Source: Cocos nucifera (lineage: Eukaryota > Streptophyta > Magnoliopsida > Arecales > Arecaceae). Taken from it: a stretch of 64,000 bases of DNA. Both the position numbers and the translations under genes were made by a program. The notes beneath the pieces were generated by a model that ran no database searches, had not been told where the DNA came from, and was given only the letters and a program-made list of their open reading frames with translations. Position 1 is the first letter of the stretch. Each line of letters starts with the position of its first letter. Shown here piece after piece: positions 48,618 to 61,579 of the stretch. The stretch is taken from NCBI GenBank assembly GCA_006176705.1, contig QRFJ01004161.1:35752-99751 (forward strand). Reading direction: 5' to 3'.

Positions 48618-49368
48618 TCCATATAATTCATCTTCTTGACCACAATGCTTATAGGATATCTCAGAGTTCAACTGTCAACTTTGATCAGGTTATCCACATT
48701 GTATTTCAAAATATCAAATCCATCTGATGGATTACCCTGGCCAAGATTTTGTTATTTTGAAATACAGTGATACATTCTTCTCCAACTCTTGGAGTGGTTA
48801 ATTCCATCTTGATCACACTCCAACTTTGCAAGTACATGACTATGCCCAGAAGCCTTTCATTGCTAAATTAAAAATTCAGTTAGTTCGGTACCAAAGCATA
48901 ATGATTTGCTTGCAAGTTACTAAGGTGATCTCAGGTCTAAGGGATACTTATACCTATATCCCATCAGAGACATTCTCGATAATAGAATGCTCTGAAGTTG
49001 GTCACATTCAATGACAATGTACCCATACATCTCATCTATATGCCATACCAGTGTCTCTATACTCCTTGATTCAGAGGACAACCAACCTATATGGCATATA
49101 GTGACCTATGCTCGATAGACACAATTGTCCTAATTAACAGCCTATCATTTGGTCGTGAACAAATTTATGGACTAATTGATAAATTCTCTCTTTATCAAAA
49201 CTAAACAATCCTAAGGACTTCATCATAATAATGAAGTTCATTAGAAGATATAAACTTATGATGAAAAAGATGCCAAAATACTTTTATTAATTAATAAATT
49301 AATTATAATTATAAAATAGCTCAACCATCAATAGACTGATGATTGGCATTAGAGCATAATTTTTATTA
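48618..49368 (-). repeat. LTR of element 2a, second part
   Basis: Continues 4788. It is similar throughout to 51170-54177 (LTR 2b), for example the gcttgcaagt..ggtgatctcagatctaaggga block. It ends near ..ataatttttatta, which aligns with ..acaattcccaaca of 2b after C-to-T changes. No gene. Confidence 0.7.
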
Positions 49369-49386
49369 CTAAATCCATCAAAATAG

Positions 49387-49398
49387 GCTCTAGCATCA
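49387..49398 (-). other. Possible decayed primer-binding site of element 2b
   Basis: The sense strand reads tgatgctagagc beside the LTR 2b start, against TGGTATCAGAGC. All the differences are transitions. Weak alone, but correctly placed. Confidence 0.4.
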
Positions 49399-51345
49399 TG
49401 CTACAACTGCATACTTATCCGGCCTCTATGGTTGGTCCACATGGAGCTCCTGATCCCAACCAGCTCCACCAAAGTGCCAGCTCCTCGTCGGAGCCTTCAA
49501 TGGCTGATAATGATCGATCCGATCGATTGTATATTTTTTGATTTTCTAAATATTTTAAAAAATAAAAATATAAATATTGGAGGAAGATGAAGAGGTGTTT
49601 CAAATTTGGTGGCAATCCGATGCTCACAGCACTCGATCACTCCACCCAAACCTAGATTCCCAAAACTAGGATTTCACTCGATCCAAAAACCCTGACACAC
49701 CAAAAATCCTATCATGCCTACTCTATGTGGAGTGTTTTCATGGAAAGATGACTTTTAGATCTATAAACTCTATTTAGATCATATCTAAAAATTAAGTTTT
49801 CTTAGAGGTAAAAATCAGAAAAGAAGAGAGGCATGAGAGAAAAGTAAAGTGCTGCAGGACCCTACTCACCTTCACTCTAAGATTTTTTTTCATTCAAAAC
49901 TAATGCCCAATCACCCTAAAATTTTTATCACATTATATTAACCCCTTCTTCTACATGCACAAAAATTCTAATAATTTATTGAAATGAATACCATAGGAAA
50001 AGTGCATGGAGAAAAATAAGAGTCGAGTGATTGGGAGGTTTTAACTACTCACTTAATTTCAAAAATTAAATGAGCCTCTTATCTTTATCTAACGCCTCCT
50101 CCCATGTGTTTAACATATAGAACAACTCTCCTTCTATGTGTGTATATTTTTATTTCTCCAAAAATGTTTGACAAACAAAAGGGAGGGCATGGGAAGTAGA
50201 TAAGGTTGGATTGGTTCCAACCTCTAACAAACTGAGTTGAATTCAAAACTCAACTTACTTTGAACCAGTCCAACCCTTGGACTAGATCAAAAGCAGATAA
50301 GAGAGGGGGCATAGAAACCTTCTAGGTGAGAGAAAAGTTACGTACAAAAAATTTTGGGCATGGAACAATAGTGAAAAAGTAAAAAATGGTGGGTGCATGG
50401 GAGAGTTTGAATTCAAACTTCATTTGACTTGGTCCTAATTGGTTTCAACCAAACCAATTAATCTAGACCCAATTAAACCAGGTTAAATCTAGCCAAATTA
50501 GTCTTAGACTAATCTAATAAAATCTTAATCAAATTAAAAATTAATTAGATCCAAGTCCTGATCAAATCAGGGTCAAACTCTCATAGCGATTAGGTCATCT
50601 CATGATCTGATCCAGTCAAATCCAATCGAATCAAATTCAATTGGATTTGATCGAATCCTCATCACCCTATCAAATTGAGCTAATCAATAATTGAATTGCT
50701 AATTAATCCTTCAAAAATTTTTGTGTCCAAATTGGATGGGTTACCGGGCAATAGAGTCCCATTAACATAAAACTTCTGAAGAGTCCTAATCCAGTGGGAC
50801 TCTTGAACCCAGTGTCCCAAATGAATGAAACTCATGATCTTAAAGTCTCAGACTAGTGGGATTCCTAATCAAAGAGTCCTAGATAAGTAGGACTCAAAGT
50901 CCCAGTCCAGTGGTACTCTTGGTCATAGAGTTTCAGTCCAATGGGATTCTTGACCACAGTGTCCTAGGTCATCAAGACTCATGGTCAGCCATCAGATCAG
51001 GTAGGAACTCCCTATATGTGTGACCTTATAGGTTTGAATCCTAAGCCAATAGCATAAGAACTAATTTTTTGTACCAATCGATGTGACCATTTAGCAATGA
51101 TACCCGACATTCGGATAGGTCAAAAAGTCGCAATGCAATAACGATGAACCTGTGGAATATGATTACCATATAATTCATCCCTTTGACCTCGATGCTCAAA
51201 GGATGATTTATGATTTACTGCCAACACTAAAATTCATCCATAATATATTTTAAAACTTAGCATCCATCATATAGACTATCCTGACCGAGGATTTGCTAAA
51301 TTGAAATACAACAATGCACTTGCACCAACAATTGAAGGGGCCAAT
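49399..51345 (-). repeat. LTR of element 2b, first part
   Basis: AT-rich LTR related to 2a but longer and more divergent in the middle. It holds a degenerate 30-bp minisatellite (50752-50986). It is split at ccaat (51341-51345) by a solo family-1 LTR and resumes at 53615. No gene recognised. Confidence 0.65.
50752..50986. repeat. Degenerate ~30-bp minisatellite in LTR 2b
   Basis: About eight units of a pattern like gagtcccagtccagtgggactcttg, each with near-palindromic gagtcc / ggactc ends. Unit length varies from about 25 to 32 bp. Absent from the matching part of LTR 2a. Confidence 0.7.
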
Positions 51346-53609
51346 TGTTAGATATATGTGCCGTAGAAGCCAGAATTGGCTAACACTTATAATACACTTC
51401 TAGGGGCAAAATTATAATTTTGACTATAATCAATAAAATGGATTATTTTCTATCACATATGTATATTTAGTGTCTATGATACATCCTTTGAGTTAATGGG
51501 ATAATTCATATTTTCAAGAGTTGAAAATTTAAGACATGAATAATCATTATTAACTCATAAAATGCTTCCGACCATAGGATCATCATGGGGATGGTGATTG
51601 ATCTGGAAGGTTGGTGTACAATCTCTTCTCTTTAGTAGATGAGTCTTGAGTCTATGGTGTGGAGACACCGGAGCGAGAGTATAGATACTCGTTAGAGAAC
51701 GAGGGCACTGAGCGTGACCACCTCGAGTAGTCATTAGGAAGTCTACCTTCTCGTCAATGACTGACTCGATGCTGCAGTGGTGTGTCTGATTCTTTGATCT
51801 GAGGTGCATCGATAGTTTACCTTGAGGATGTTATAATTTGACTACACCATAACTCGGTCTTCTAGCCATTCAAAATCTTGAGGTGTATGTTGGCTATAGC
51901 ATGTTCATTGTAGGAACTGGATTGCATCAAGATGGAATCTATCTACCTCGATGGTAGAGGAGCAGTCCTATGATGATCATGAGAATCAAGTCCAGAAGCC
52001 CATAGCCATGGCAGAGTGAAATAATAGAAAGAGTTTCTATTTAGGTTTTCACATCAGACTTGAATCGAATGATTACATCATATGACAGAAATTAGGGTTT
52101 GACGAGTTCACCTTAACCCTAATCTGATCGGAGCTCAAGATAGAAGAACTTAATCACATAGGTAGCTACACCAAGAGGTTCACATTCAGCTCTGATGGGT
52201 TGCTACCATATACTACTAGGTGTCATTGGTGAATTTTAGGAGCAATTAGAATGATTTAGATGATCAATCATTCTAGCTGTTCGAATCAGAAGAGTTCTAA
52301 TCCATCGAAAGGAGTTTCGATGATATTCATGATAGAGATCATGACATATCCCATTATCATATAGAACTGAACCTAACTAGATCACACAAACAAGGGTTTG
52401 AATCTAGCGATCATCAATTAAACTGATCCAGTCCAATTGATCTGAATGAGATTCAATTAAGTTCAAGCAAATCGTGCTAGCACTCAATTAAACCCAATGT
52501 TCTTCTTTTACTAACATAAATAGTTGTCCTGATTGAGCCAAAGAGTTTATGCTCGATCAGAGGCCTTCACTTAGTCTGACTAGAGCCTATCCAGATCAGA
52601 AAAGGATTGTCTTATTTTGTAAGATAATACCTGCCATTTTTGGTCACCTACCATTTTTCGTCCTTTGACTTTGGTCAAAAGTTGATTTTTGACTGGTCAA
52701 ATATTGACCATTGACACTTTGACTTCTATCCACATGTCACGCACCTATTGGAGAGCTAGTGGGGGCTTGTCCCTCTATCAGGAACTGGCAAGGAGGAGGG
52801 CGCACGCCAAGGGTGGCCTGCACCCAAGCAGGAGGCACCCAAGAGTCCCTATTGGATAGGGACTCCATCTTATTTTTGGATTCCGATTAGACTCCTCCTA
52901 AGATCCAACTTTGACTGACCTTAGACACCATCTAAGGATGAATCCAAGGGACTCTATTCTCACCAATCCGATTTAGATCTAATTTCATAAAGGGTTGTGA
53001 TTGGTTGGGAAGAAGAGGAGTTGGATCACGCATAGTCTATAAATAAGACCCTGCGCCCAACTCAAAAAAGAATATAAGTCCCATGCCCTAAGGCTACCTC
53101 TCTCTTCCTCCTCCATGCCAAGTCCACCTTCTCCCTCTCCTCTCCATGCCCAAGGTAGTTTGGGATCTCAGTTGGTGCAATCCAAGCGAGAGAAAGGTGA
53201 AAGAAAGCTAGAAGGCTGCGCTGCTGTAAAGGATAACCGTTGATCTTCGAAAGTGTTTTGAAGATCCTCCAAATCAAATTCTGATTTAATTTTTGGAGAT
53301 GTGATAGAGAAGAAGAAGATCTCCAGATCTAACCCGAGTGGATACCGGTAGAGGTCAGGCACTTGCGTGGCTAGATTCAGAACCTTCCGCTGCTTACAGG
53401 ATCATCAATGGGTAATAGGATTACCCTACATCAAGGTAAATTAAATCTAATTTAATTTATTCATATTTTATTTTAATTATTAAAATAATAAAATCAGATT
53501 TGAAACATCCTAGATTTGATTCAAAATAAAGAGAAAAATTTTTGAAATTTATCTCTTGATCTGACTAGATCTGAACGAACCTGGTCCGAAAAATCAGGAT
53601 TTCCCTTCA
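51346..53609 (+). repeat. Solo LTR, subfamily 1b
   Basis: A complete 2.26-kb LTR from tgttagatatatgtgcc to ..tttcccttca with no internal region. Flanking duplications are ccaat (51341-51345) and tcaat (53610-53614), one C/T difference. TATAAATA is near 53037 and a W-box cluster is near 52660-52730. It was formed by LTR-LTR recombination. Confidence 0.9.
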
Positions 53610-53614
53610 TCAAT

Positions 53615-54177
53615 CCCATCTTGACTCACGCACTGACAAGCCAAATACTTGACTACACCTAGTAGCCTTCCATTACTGAATTAAAAATTTAGGTAGTTTG
53701 GTACCTATGTGCAGTGAGTTGCTTGCAAGTCACCATGGTGATCTCAGATCTAAGGGACACATATACCCATATCCTTCACGAGCAACTCTTGGCAAAAGAG
53801 AGCCCTACAGTTGGATCATGTTTAGTGAAATGTACCCGTACACTTCACCTGCATGCCATAATAGTATCTCCATACTTCTTGGTTAAGAGGACAATCAACA
53901 CTTATGGCACACAACGACCTACACTTGATACGTTGTTGTCCTGGATAACAACTAAACATTTGATTACGAATTGATTTAAGGACTAAACAACAAATCCTTC
54001 TTTGTTGAGTCTAAATAGTCTTAAGGACTTCATCATAGAAGAGTTTATTACAGGAAGATGCACAAAGTAATAAAAATGTCAAAATAATAATTTTATTTAT
54101 TAATAATTTAAGTATAATTATATTTAGCTCAACCATCTAGAATCTAGATGATTGGCTTTAGGATACAATTCCCAACA
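53615..54177 (-). repeat. LTR of element 2b, second part
   Basis: Continues 51345 and ends ..ggatacaattcccaaca (TGTTGGGAATTGTATCC in sense). Open frames here are incidental. The flank from 54178 is a family-3 LTR. Confidence 0.75.
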
Positions 54178-54261
54178 TGATACCCATCCTAGTAACCCAG
54201 AGCCAATATCCTGACTCCTCTTATAGCCTTCTAAGGCTTAGAAGTACTATAAATCCTCACA
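54178..54261 (-). repeat. Family-3 LTR terminal fragment
   Basis: 84 bp matching the end of the LTR at 55863-56754 (gatcctagtaaccc.., ..cttgactcctctt..). It ends ..aatcctcaca before a polypurine complement (atctccatcttgatgc). The rest of this LTR was displaced by element 2b and lies off the window. Confidence 0.75.
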
Positions 54262-55850
54262 ATCTCCATCTTGATGCTTTCAAGCCTTGGCAAATCCTTG
54301 GTAATGCCCTCCTACGTGATTCCACTATCCCTATGCACCTTGATAGCCTCTTATGCAAGCATCACCTCCACCAATCCTCTTCAACAGCTATGCACCCTTT
54401 GAGGCCTTTGAGATGACCGCCTCCACTACTGAAGACCTTGGCTTGCTTCTATGCACCATCCTAAAAATTATAGGAATTCTTCTGCTTGGCAGTTGTATCA
54501 ATTATTCTGGACTTCCCTTGAGATCCCATAGCATTCCTGTACCTGCACTTGCTGCATATCCTAACACGGTCTCCTTAGAACTTCACCTATCTTTTTGCAC
54601 ATGCTGCTACACTTGGAACTGTGCATCTCCGACATTGGTGCTAGGATATTGATCCTCTTGCACTCCTCTGCTCTGAACTCGTGCCACATCTCTACCACTG
54701 AAGCTACCTCTACCTGATGCTCCACTTGAAACTGAAGTCCACCTGATGCTGTAGAAGATCCTGACTCTATAACTGAGTCACCCAAGGCTAATGACTCAAT
54801 GCTACATTGTTGAGCCTACTGCTGCATTTTAGATAACGTCGCTATCCCTTGGAACCCTCTACACTCCACAGACCTATCCGAAGCCATCTCAAATACACTG
54901 CACCCTGCGAGCTCCTTCGAGACCACCAAGAGCTCATTCGACTCTTCTTCTTCGGTGACTGAACCCTAGAACATTTCATCCTAGCAGTTCTCCTCTTCTA
55001 CCCGAGCACCAACCATTGCTTCAGTTGCACTTGAAGGAACATCCTCCACCTGAACAGTGACTCTCCCTAGTGCCCCTATAGAAGATACCTGATTCATGAT
55101 ACTTCTGGCTGCTAGAGGCCCCTGATGCTCTCTGAGACCTCTTGGCTCTCCCTGAGACCTATTCTCGATCTTCCTGAGATGCCTCTGATACTCTTTACTG
55201 AGATATATCTCTTAGCTGCTGCACCACCGAGCCTCTCTCAGCCCCTGTGTCTCTAGAAAAGTGCTACTGCAGCACTCCAGCACTCCATGCCTCATCTTTG
55301 TGCCACTCTACAGCCATCCAGTCCTAACCTGCTGGTCCTCCATGGATCATCCATCTCCATCACCCATAAGGCTTTGCAAATCCATGCTCTGGTCAAATCA
55401 CTGAATGCTTCCCTGACTATTTTTCCATCTTCCTACAACCAAAGGACGTATAGTCGCTTCTTCAACCTTTCCTCGACCATTATCCCTTGGAAAATCTATC
55501 TTTATCCATAACTGCCCCATACTGCCCATCTTCCTAGAGAACCCTATCATCCGTCATACACCCCGGTCTCTCCAACCAAGATTGATCAAAAAATCATGCA
55601 CTCAAACCTTTGACCCCAGAAGAAACCCTTCCCATTAATCCTCTTAGCCTCCACCTTCAACTCGTTGCTCCCGGTTGGCCAAACCACAGTAATAACAAAG
55701 GTAGATCTGAGATGTACTATGGAATAGGTGTGCAGATTTTTAATTTCTTCCTGCATGACTTCTCATTCTCTTTCATGCACCATCAGGCTCTGATAACAAA
55801 TGTTGGAACACCATAGTACCATTTTGATGCACATCATCCTACCACCATAA
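54262..55850 (-). mobile_element. Family-3 internal region, short and non-autonomous
   Basis: 1.6 kb between a polypurine tract (54262-54276) and a PBS (55851-55862). No RT, integrase or protease motif is visible in any frame. The minus strand has short open stretches (for example 54785-54561) separated by many stops, with no family I can name. The size and lack of pol suggest a non-autonomous LTR element moved by proteins of another copy. A heavily deleted autonomous element is the alternative. Confidence 0.6.
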
Positions 55851-55862
55851 GCTCTGATACCA
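55851..55862 (-). other. Primer-binding site of family-3 element
   Basis: gctctgatacca, perfect initiator tRNA-Met PBS complement, directly against the LTR. A second PBS-like sequence, gctctgataaca, lies at 55787-55798. Confidence 0.85.
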
Positions 55863-56754
55863 TGTTGCGGAAGCTCCTGATCTTTAGCATGGATCTGAAG
55901 GAACCTGTGATGTTCTCTATAGGTAGAAACCATCAATCTTCACCTAGATCTGTGTTGGGGCACCTCCCTCCTTAGGCTTAAAAGAGGTGCCCCCCTTAAG
56001 ATGGCAACTCTAGAGAGAAAAGAGAGAAGAGAGATTAAGGAAGAAAAGATCTATATTCTAATGTATCATTAAAACCCTAATACATCCTACGTATTTATAC
56101 ATAGCTATTAGGCCCGACTAAAAACTCTGCTGGCTAACACAATATATGAAAGCACTTATCGAGCCATGTACATATGTTTCACATGCTCTCATCCCTTGGA
56201 TCTAAACTTGATCTATACATGAGTTAGCCCCCTTTAGACCTTATTGGTCTAGGCCTCAAGACCCTAGGATAAAAATGTATCCTAGACCCAAACATAAAAC
56301 ACCATCCAGTTCTGTTTGCCACCGTCGAGCCGACTCACTCAGAAGTCAAGCTAGCTCGACTACGTCTCGTCCAAACCCTATCTTCTATTTGCCTAAGACA
56401 GCCAACTCAATTGCACCCCGAGCCAGCTTGGTCTCAGCCCGAGCCAGCTAAGATCGAGTCGGCTCGAATGCATATCTAAGCCAGCCCATCTATGTGTCAG
56501 CCCCTTGCCTTGACTAATTCTTCTCCTGACTTTGGTCCTTTGCTCCACCTTTTATCTTAGATCTCAGGAGCACCTATCAAGCCACTCAAGGTCCTCACAC
56601 CTAAACCTCAAGCTCGTGTAGGGCTACATGCCGTCTTCACTTAAGATAACTTCTATCCTAGTCCTAGGACTGGTACCGATCCTAGTAACCCGAAGCCAAC
56701 ATCCTGACTCCTCTTGTGGCCTCTTAAGACTTGGGAGCAGCACAAATCTTCACA
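55863..56754 (-). repeat. Family-3 5' LTR
   Basis: About 0.89 kb, tgttgcggaagctcc.. to ..aatcttcaca. It is more GC-balanced than the copia LTRs. A TATA-like tatttata (sense TATAAATA) is near 56092. No coding. Confidence 0.75.
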
Positions 56755-57304
56755 CAACATGCACCTTAAGGCTCCATATAGTTAAAAAATTGAGTTATGG
56801 TGTAGTCAAACTTTAGCAACCTCAAGATGAATTACGACGCACCTCAGGTCAAATAATTAATCATATAACTGCAACAATGAGCATATCACTAATGAGAAGA
56901 TGGACTTTCTTATGATTACTCAAAATTTATCATGCTCAGTATCCTTATTCTTAAAAAGTACATATACCTTTACTACGGTGTCTCTACACCTTAGATTCAA
57001 GATTCATCTATATGAAAGAAGTGATCATACACTAATCTTCCGGATCAATTACCATCCTCATGATGATCCTACAATCAAGGATAGTTTATGAGTTAATTAT
57101 AATAATATATCTCAAATTCTCAACTTTTGAGAATATATATTATTATACCCATTAACCCAATGGATAATTCATAGACATATTGAAATACAAATATGAATGA
57201 TAAAATAATCTAAAATTTTATTAATAAGTCAAATATTATAAAATATATCCATAAAATATTTTACATGTGTCAGCCAATCTGACTTCTAGGGCATACATCT
57301 AACA
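56755..57304 (-). repeat. Family-1-like LTR fragment G
   Basis: Matches the terminal 550 bp of the family-1 LTR (..atggtgtagtcaaact.., ..cagccaatctgacttctaggg..) with heavy divergence, ending ..catctaaca. It is cut on the left by the family-3 element. Older than A-E by its divergence. Confidence 0.7.
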
Positions 57305-58469
57305 CGAGCATCATCTTGATAATTGATGATTCTTGATGGGCAATGTTGGAATTATTCTAATCCATTAGAAGGAGTTTTAATGATATTATGGTAGAGACAA
57401 TAATATATCTCACTATCAGATAGTATAGAACCTGTAGTGTTACATACAAAAGAGGTTCCTGTCTGATCCAATGGTTGATCGATGATTGTGAATTGTTAAA
57501 GGATATAATTATCAATACGATTGATAGTTAACCTAATGCAAAAGTTGTAGGAGGATTAATTAGTAGTTTGATTGCTAATTAGATTAATTTGATTGACCAA
57601 TAAGTTTTGGATCAAGTCTATTTGAATTGGGTTTAGTTTGACTAGAATTGGATTTGGTTTGACTGAGTTATGAAATGACTCAATTAAGGATTCGATTTTT
57701 GATTCAATAAGAATTTGGGTTCAACTAAATCTTAATTGAATTAAGATTTAATCTGATTTGGGACCTAATTAGATTAGGTTCAATTAGATTTTTGGGCCTA
57801 AACCAAATTAGATTTTGTTTGAGTTCAACTTGAAACCCTAGAGTCCCCATTATGAAGGACTCCATCCATGCACCAACCCCTTTACCACATGCCTTCTCTC
57901 ATCACACAAATTCTAGATTTGCATAAGGAGTTCCATGCTAAAATCCCTCTTGGCTAGCTACTCCATCCCTCCTTTGGATAAGGATCAAATCTGATTTTTA
58001 TTTGAATTGGATTCAAATTTGAAACAAGATAGAGTTTGATCCTATCTAGTTACCCTTGGATGACACATTAAAAGGAGTTCTTTTTGGGGCATTACAAAAA
58101 ATGATTTTCAAAACCATCCACCCCTTGGCTAACCATTAGAGAGAGAGAGAGGGAGATCTTGGTGTCATCTCCTTGAAGTTTGAAGGGGAGGTTTTGCTGG
58201 TTCAAGGCATGGGACTCCAAGGAAGAAGGCTATGCTTCTTCTTCTTCCTGGAGATTATTTTCAAGATCTAATGAAGATCTAGATGAGCCATCAAGAGGTC
58301 TTCTCTATAGGAGATTTAGCACCTCAAGGAGATCAACGATCCTCGGATTAGATCGAGCTAAATGTGGATACTTATGAATGCCGGGCAAGTGTGTGGCTCA
58401 AAGAATCAGTCAAGTTTATGATCATCAGCTGTGGAGTTTTTCAATCAGTACTAAGATATAAGATATGAT
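57305..58469 (+). repeat. Divergent plus-sense LTR fragment H
   Basis: Distant similarity to the family-1 LTR in plus orientation: ttctaatccattagaaggagttt near 57356, and a U5-like end with ggatactta..ggcaagtgtgtggct near 58366-58400. It carries a GA run at 58138-58157. Element G lies at its left edge and element D cuts its right edge. No gene. Confidence 0.55.
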
Positions 58470-60763
58470 TGAAGGAAAAAATCAGATTTCCCTGGTCAGG
58501 TTCATTCAAATCTGATTGGATCGAGAGGCATATTTCAAAAATTTTTTCTTGGATATAAATTAGATCTGACACTTTTTAGATCTAATTTTATGATCTGATA
58601 AATAAGAAAATTAAATTAAATTAAATCTAAATTAATGTTATCTTAATTTGGTGGGTAATCTGATTACTCTTTGATGATCCTGCTGATTGCCCGAGGTTCT
58701 AGATCTAGCCATGCAAGCGCTTGGCCTCTACCAGCTATGAGGTTCTAGATCTAGATTTGAAGATCTTCTCCTTCTCTTTCTTTTTTTCAAAAATCATATC
58801 TAAATCTGATTTTGAAGATCTTCAAAACTCCTTTTGAAGATGTGCTACTGTCTCTTGTAGCAGGGCTGCCTTCTTGCTTTCTCGTTAGCCTTTTCTTGCT
58901 TGGATCACACCAAACTAAATCCCAACTTCCTTGGACATGGAGAGGAGAGAGAGGATCAGAAGATGGCATGGAGGAGGGAGAGGGGCAGCCTTGGGGCATG
59001 GGCTAAGAGGAACTCTCAAAAAGTTGGGTGTAGATAGTATTTATTTATAGGCCCTACTGCGCCATGCAGTGCTGCATCATCCCGACCAATCGCATTGCTT
59101 TGTACAATCAGATCTAAATCTGATTGATGGGATGACATCACCTGATCTAATTAGATGAGAGCACCATAAATTCATCCTTAGATGGTACCTTAGACTGGTC
59201 AAAGTCTATAGGTAAGGGTCACCTAGTTTGAATCCAAGAAGCAACCTGGAGTCCCATCCGTATGGGACTCCCGTGTTTATCCAGATGGGGTGCACACCAT
59301 CCTAGGCATGCACCCTCCATCTGCCTTCTAAATGGTAGGTGGACTTGGTCAATAAGTCTCTCCTATGGGTGCAGGATACATGGGTAGATGTCCAAGGGTC
59401 AAAGGTCAATGTTTGACCAAAGTTAAAGGACAAGAATTAGCAGGTGATGGAAAATGATAGGTGTTATCTCAAATTATCTCATAAATTAAAATAACCCTTT
59501 TCTGATACGGACAAACTTCAGTTAGACTAAGTAAAGGTACCTGAGTGAGCACAAACATATTTGGCTCAGTTGAGATAACTTTTAATGGTAGAAAAAGGAG
59601 AATGTCAGGTTCAATCATGTGCTAGCACGATTTTCCTGAACCTAATTGAATCTAATTCAAATCAATTGAACTAGGTTAGTCCAATTGATGATATCTAGAT
59701 CCAAACCCTTGTTTGTATGATCCAATTAGGTTCAGTTCTGTATGGTAATGGGATATGTCATGATCTCCATCATCGACATCATCGAAACTCCTTTCGATGG
59801 ATCAGAACTCTTCTGATTCAGACAACTAAAATGATCGATCATCTAAATCACTTTAATTGCTCCCAAAATCCATTAGTGATACCTAGTAGTATATGATGGC
59901 AACCCATCAAAATTGAAAAAGAACCTCTCGGTGTAGGTACTTGTGTGATTAAGTTCTTCTATCTTGAGCTCCGATCAGATTAGGGTTAAGGTGAACTCAT
60001 CAAACCCTAATTCCTATTATATGATTTAATCATTCGATTCAAGTTCGATGTGAAAATATTAATAGAAACTCTTTCTATTATTTCACTCTCTACCATGGCC
60101 ACAGGCTTAATGACTTGATTCTCAAGATCATCATAGGGTTGCTCCTTATCCACCGAGGTAGATAGATTCCCTCTTGGTGCAATCCAATCCCTACAATGAA
60201 CATGCTATAGCCAACATACACCTCAGGATTCCAAATGGCTAGGAGATCGAGTTATGATGCAGTCAAACTATAACACCCTCAAGGTGAATTATCGATGTAC
60301 CTTAGGTCAAAGAATCAGACACACCACTGCAGCTTCGAGTCAGTCATCGATGAGAAGGTAGGCTTCCTTATGATTACTCAAGGTGGTCACGCTCGGTGCC
60401 CTCATTCTCTAATGAGCATCTGTACTATCACTTCGGTGTCTCTATACCATAGACTCAAGACTCATCTACTATAAAGAAGCGATTATATACTAACCTTTCG
60501 GATCAATCACCATCCTCATGACGATCCTACGGTCAGGAGCCTTTTATGAGTTAATAAATGAAAATTCATGTTTTAAATTTTAAACTCTTGAAAATATGAA
60601 TTATCATTATCATTAACTCAAAGGATGTATCACAGACACTAAATACACATATGTGATAGAAAATAATCCATTTTATTATTTATAGTCAAAATTATAATTT
60701 TGCCCCTAGAAGTGTATTACAAGTGTCAGCCAATTCTAGCTTCTAGGGCACACATATCTAACA
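58470..60763 (-). repeat. LTR of element D (3' end), subfamily 1a-like
   Basis: 2.29 kb, tgaaggaaaaaatc.. to ..tctaaca, followed by a polypurine complement (aactcccacttgacc). Left flank atgat. The right-hand partner LTR is outside the window. Confidence 0.85.
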
Positions 60764-60777
60764 AACTCCCACTTGAC

Positions 60778-61579
60778 CTAGAGCTAATTGGCTATAATTC
60801 TAAGTCCCATCTTCTCAAGGTGGGCTTCAATCTTATGCTGGTCCAACGGCTTTATAAGTGGATCCACCGTATTATCTGCAGAGTCGACTCTCTTTACCTC
60901 GACGTAATCCTTCTCAAGGTAATCATGGATGAGGTGGTATCACCACTCGATGTGCTTGAATTTCTGATGAGATCTCAGCTCTTTAGCAAGGGCTATGGCA
61001 CCATTGTTGTCGCAGTACAGAGAAATGGCATCTGATATCATCACTCCGATCTCTGTGGCAAACTTCTTGTACCAGAATGCCTCCTTTGCAGCTTCTGACG
61101 CAGTGATATATTCTGCTTCCATGGTGGAATCTGCTATCACTGTCTGCTTGAAACTTTTCTAACTGACAGCTCCATCATTGCACACAAATAGACTCCTAGA
61201 TGTCGACTTTCAATCATCTACATTGGACATAAAATCCGAGTTTGTATACCTATGGACTTGGAGTTCTCCGTTACCAAAGAGCAACAACATATCCTTAGTT
61301 CTTCTTAAGTACTTAAGGATACACTTCACAGAAGTCCAGTGTTCTTCATCTGAATTTGATTGATATCTGCTCATGACACTCACAACATGGGCTATATCAT
61401 TTGTGTACATAACATGGCATACATGAGACTCCCTATTGCTGAAGCATAAGAGATCTTGCTCGTGCATTCTATTTCCTTAGGTGTGCTAGGGCACATCTTC
61501 TTGAAAAGATGAATGCCATGTCTGAAGGGTACTAAACCTCTCTTAGAGTTTTTCATGCTAAACCTCTTTAGCACTTTTT
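60778..61579 (-). pseudogene. Element D reverse transcriptase/RNase H, 3' part
   Basis: The pol end is at about 60778. RNase H (..MEAEYITASEAAKEAFWYKKFATEIG..LYCDNNGAIALAKE..) lies at 61140-60940. The ..TNSDFMSNVDD.. region and upstream RT sequence (..SVKCILKYLRRTKDMLLLFGNGELQ..) are at 61467-61210, and ..FSMKNSKRGLVPFRHGIHLFKKMCPSTP.. at 61574-61392. A small deletion near 61400 shifts the frame. Element E cuts it at 61580. Inactive. Confidence 0.85.

Noticed and set aside
50752..50986. Possible CRISPR-like array
   Set aside because: Units are degenerate, adjacent without unique spacers, and in plant LTR sequence.
54177..54652. Overlapping plus-strand open frames (79 and 99 codons)
   Set aside because: They start at an LTR junction and run antisense to the family-3 internal region, with no motif.
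58138..58157. GA microsatellite as a promoter element
   Set aside because: Short and isolated, with no clear TATA box or transcript context in fragment H.
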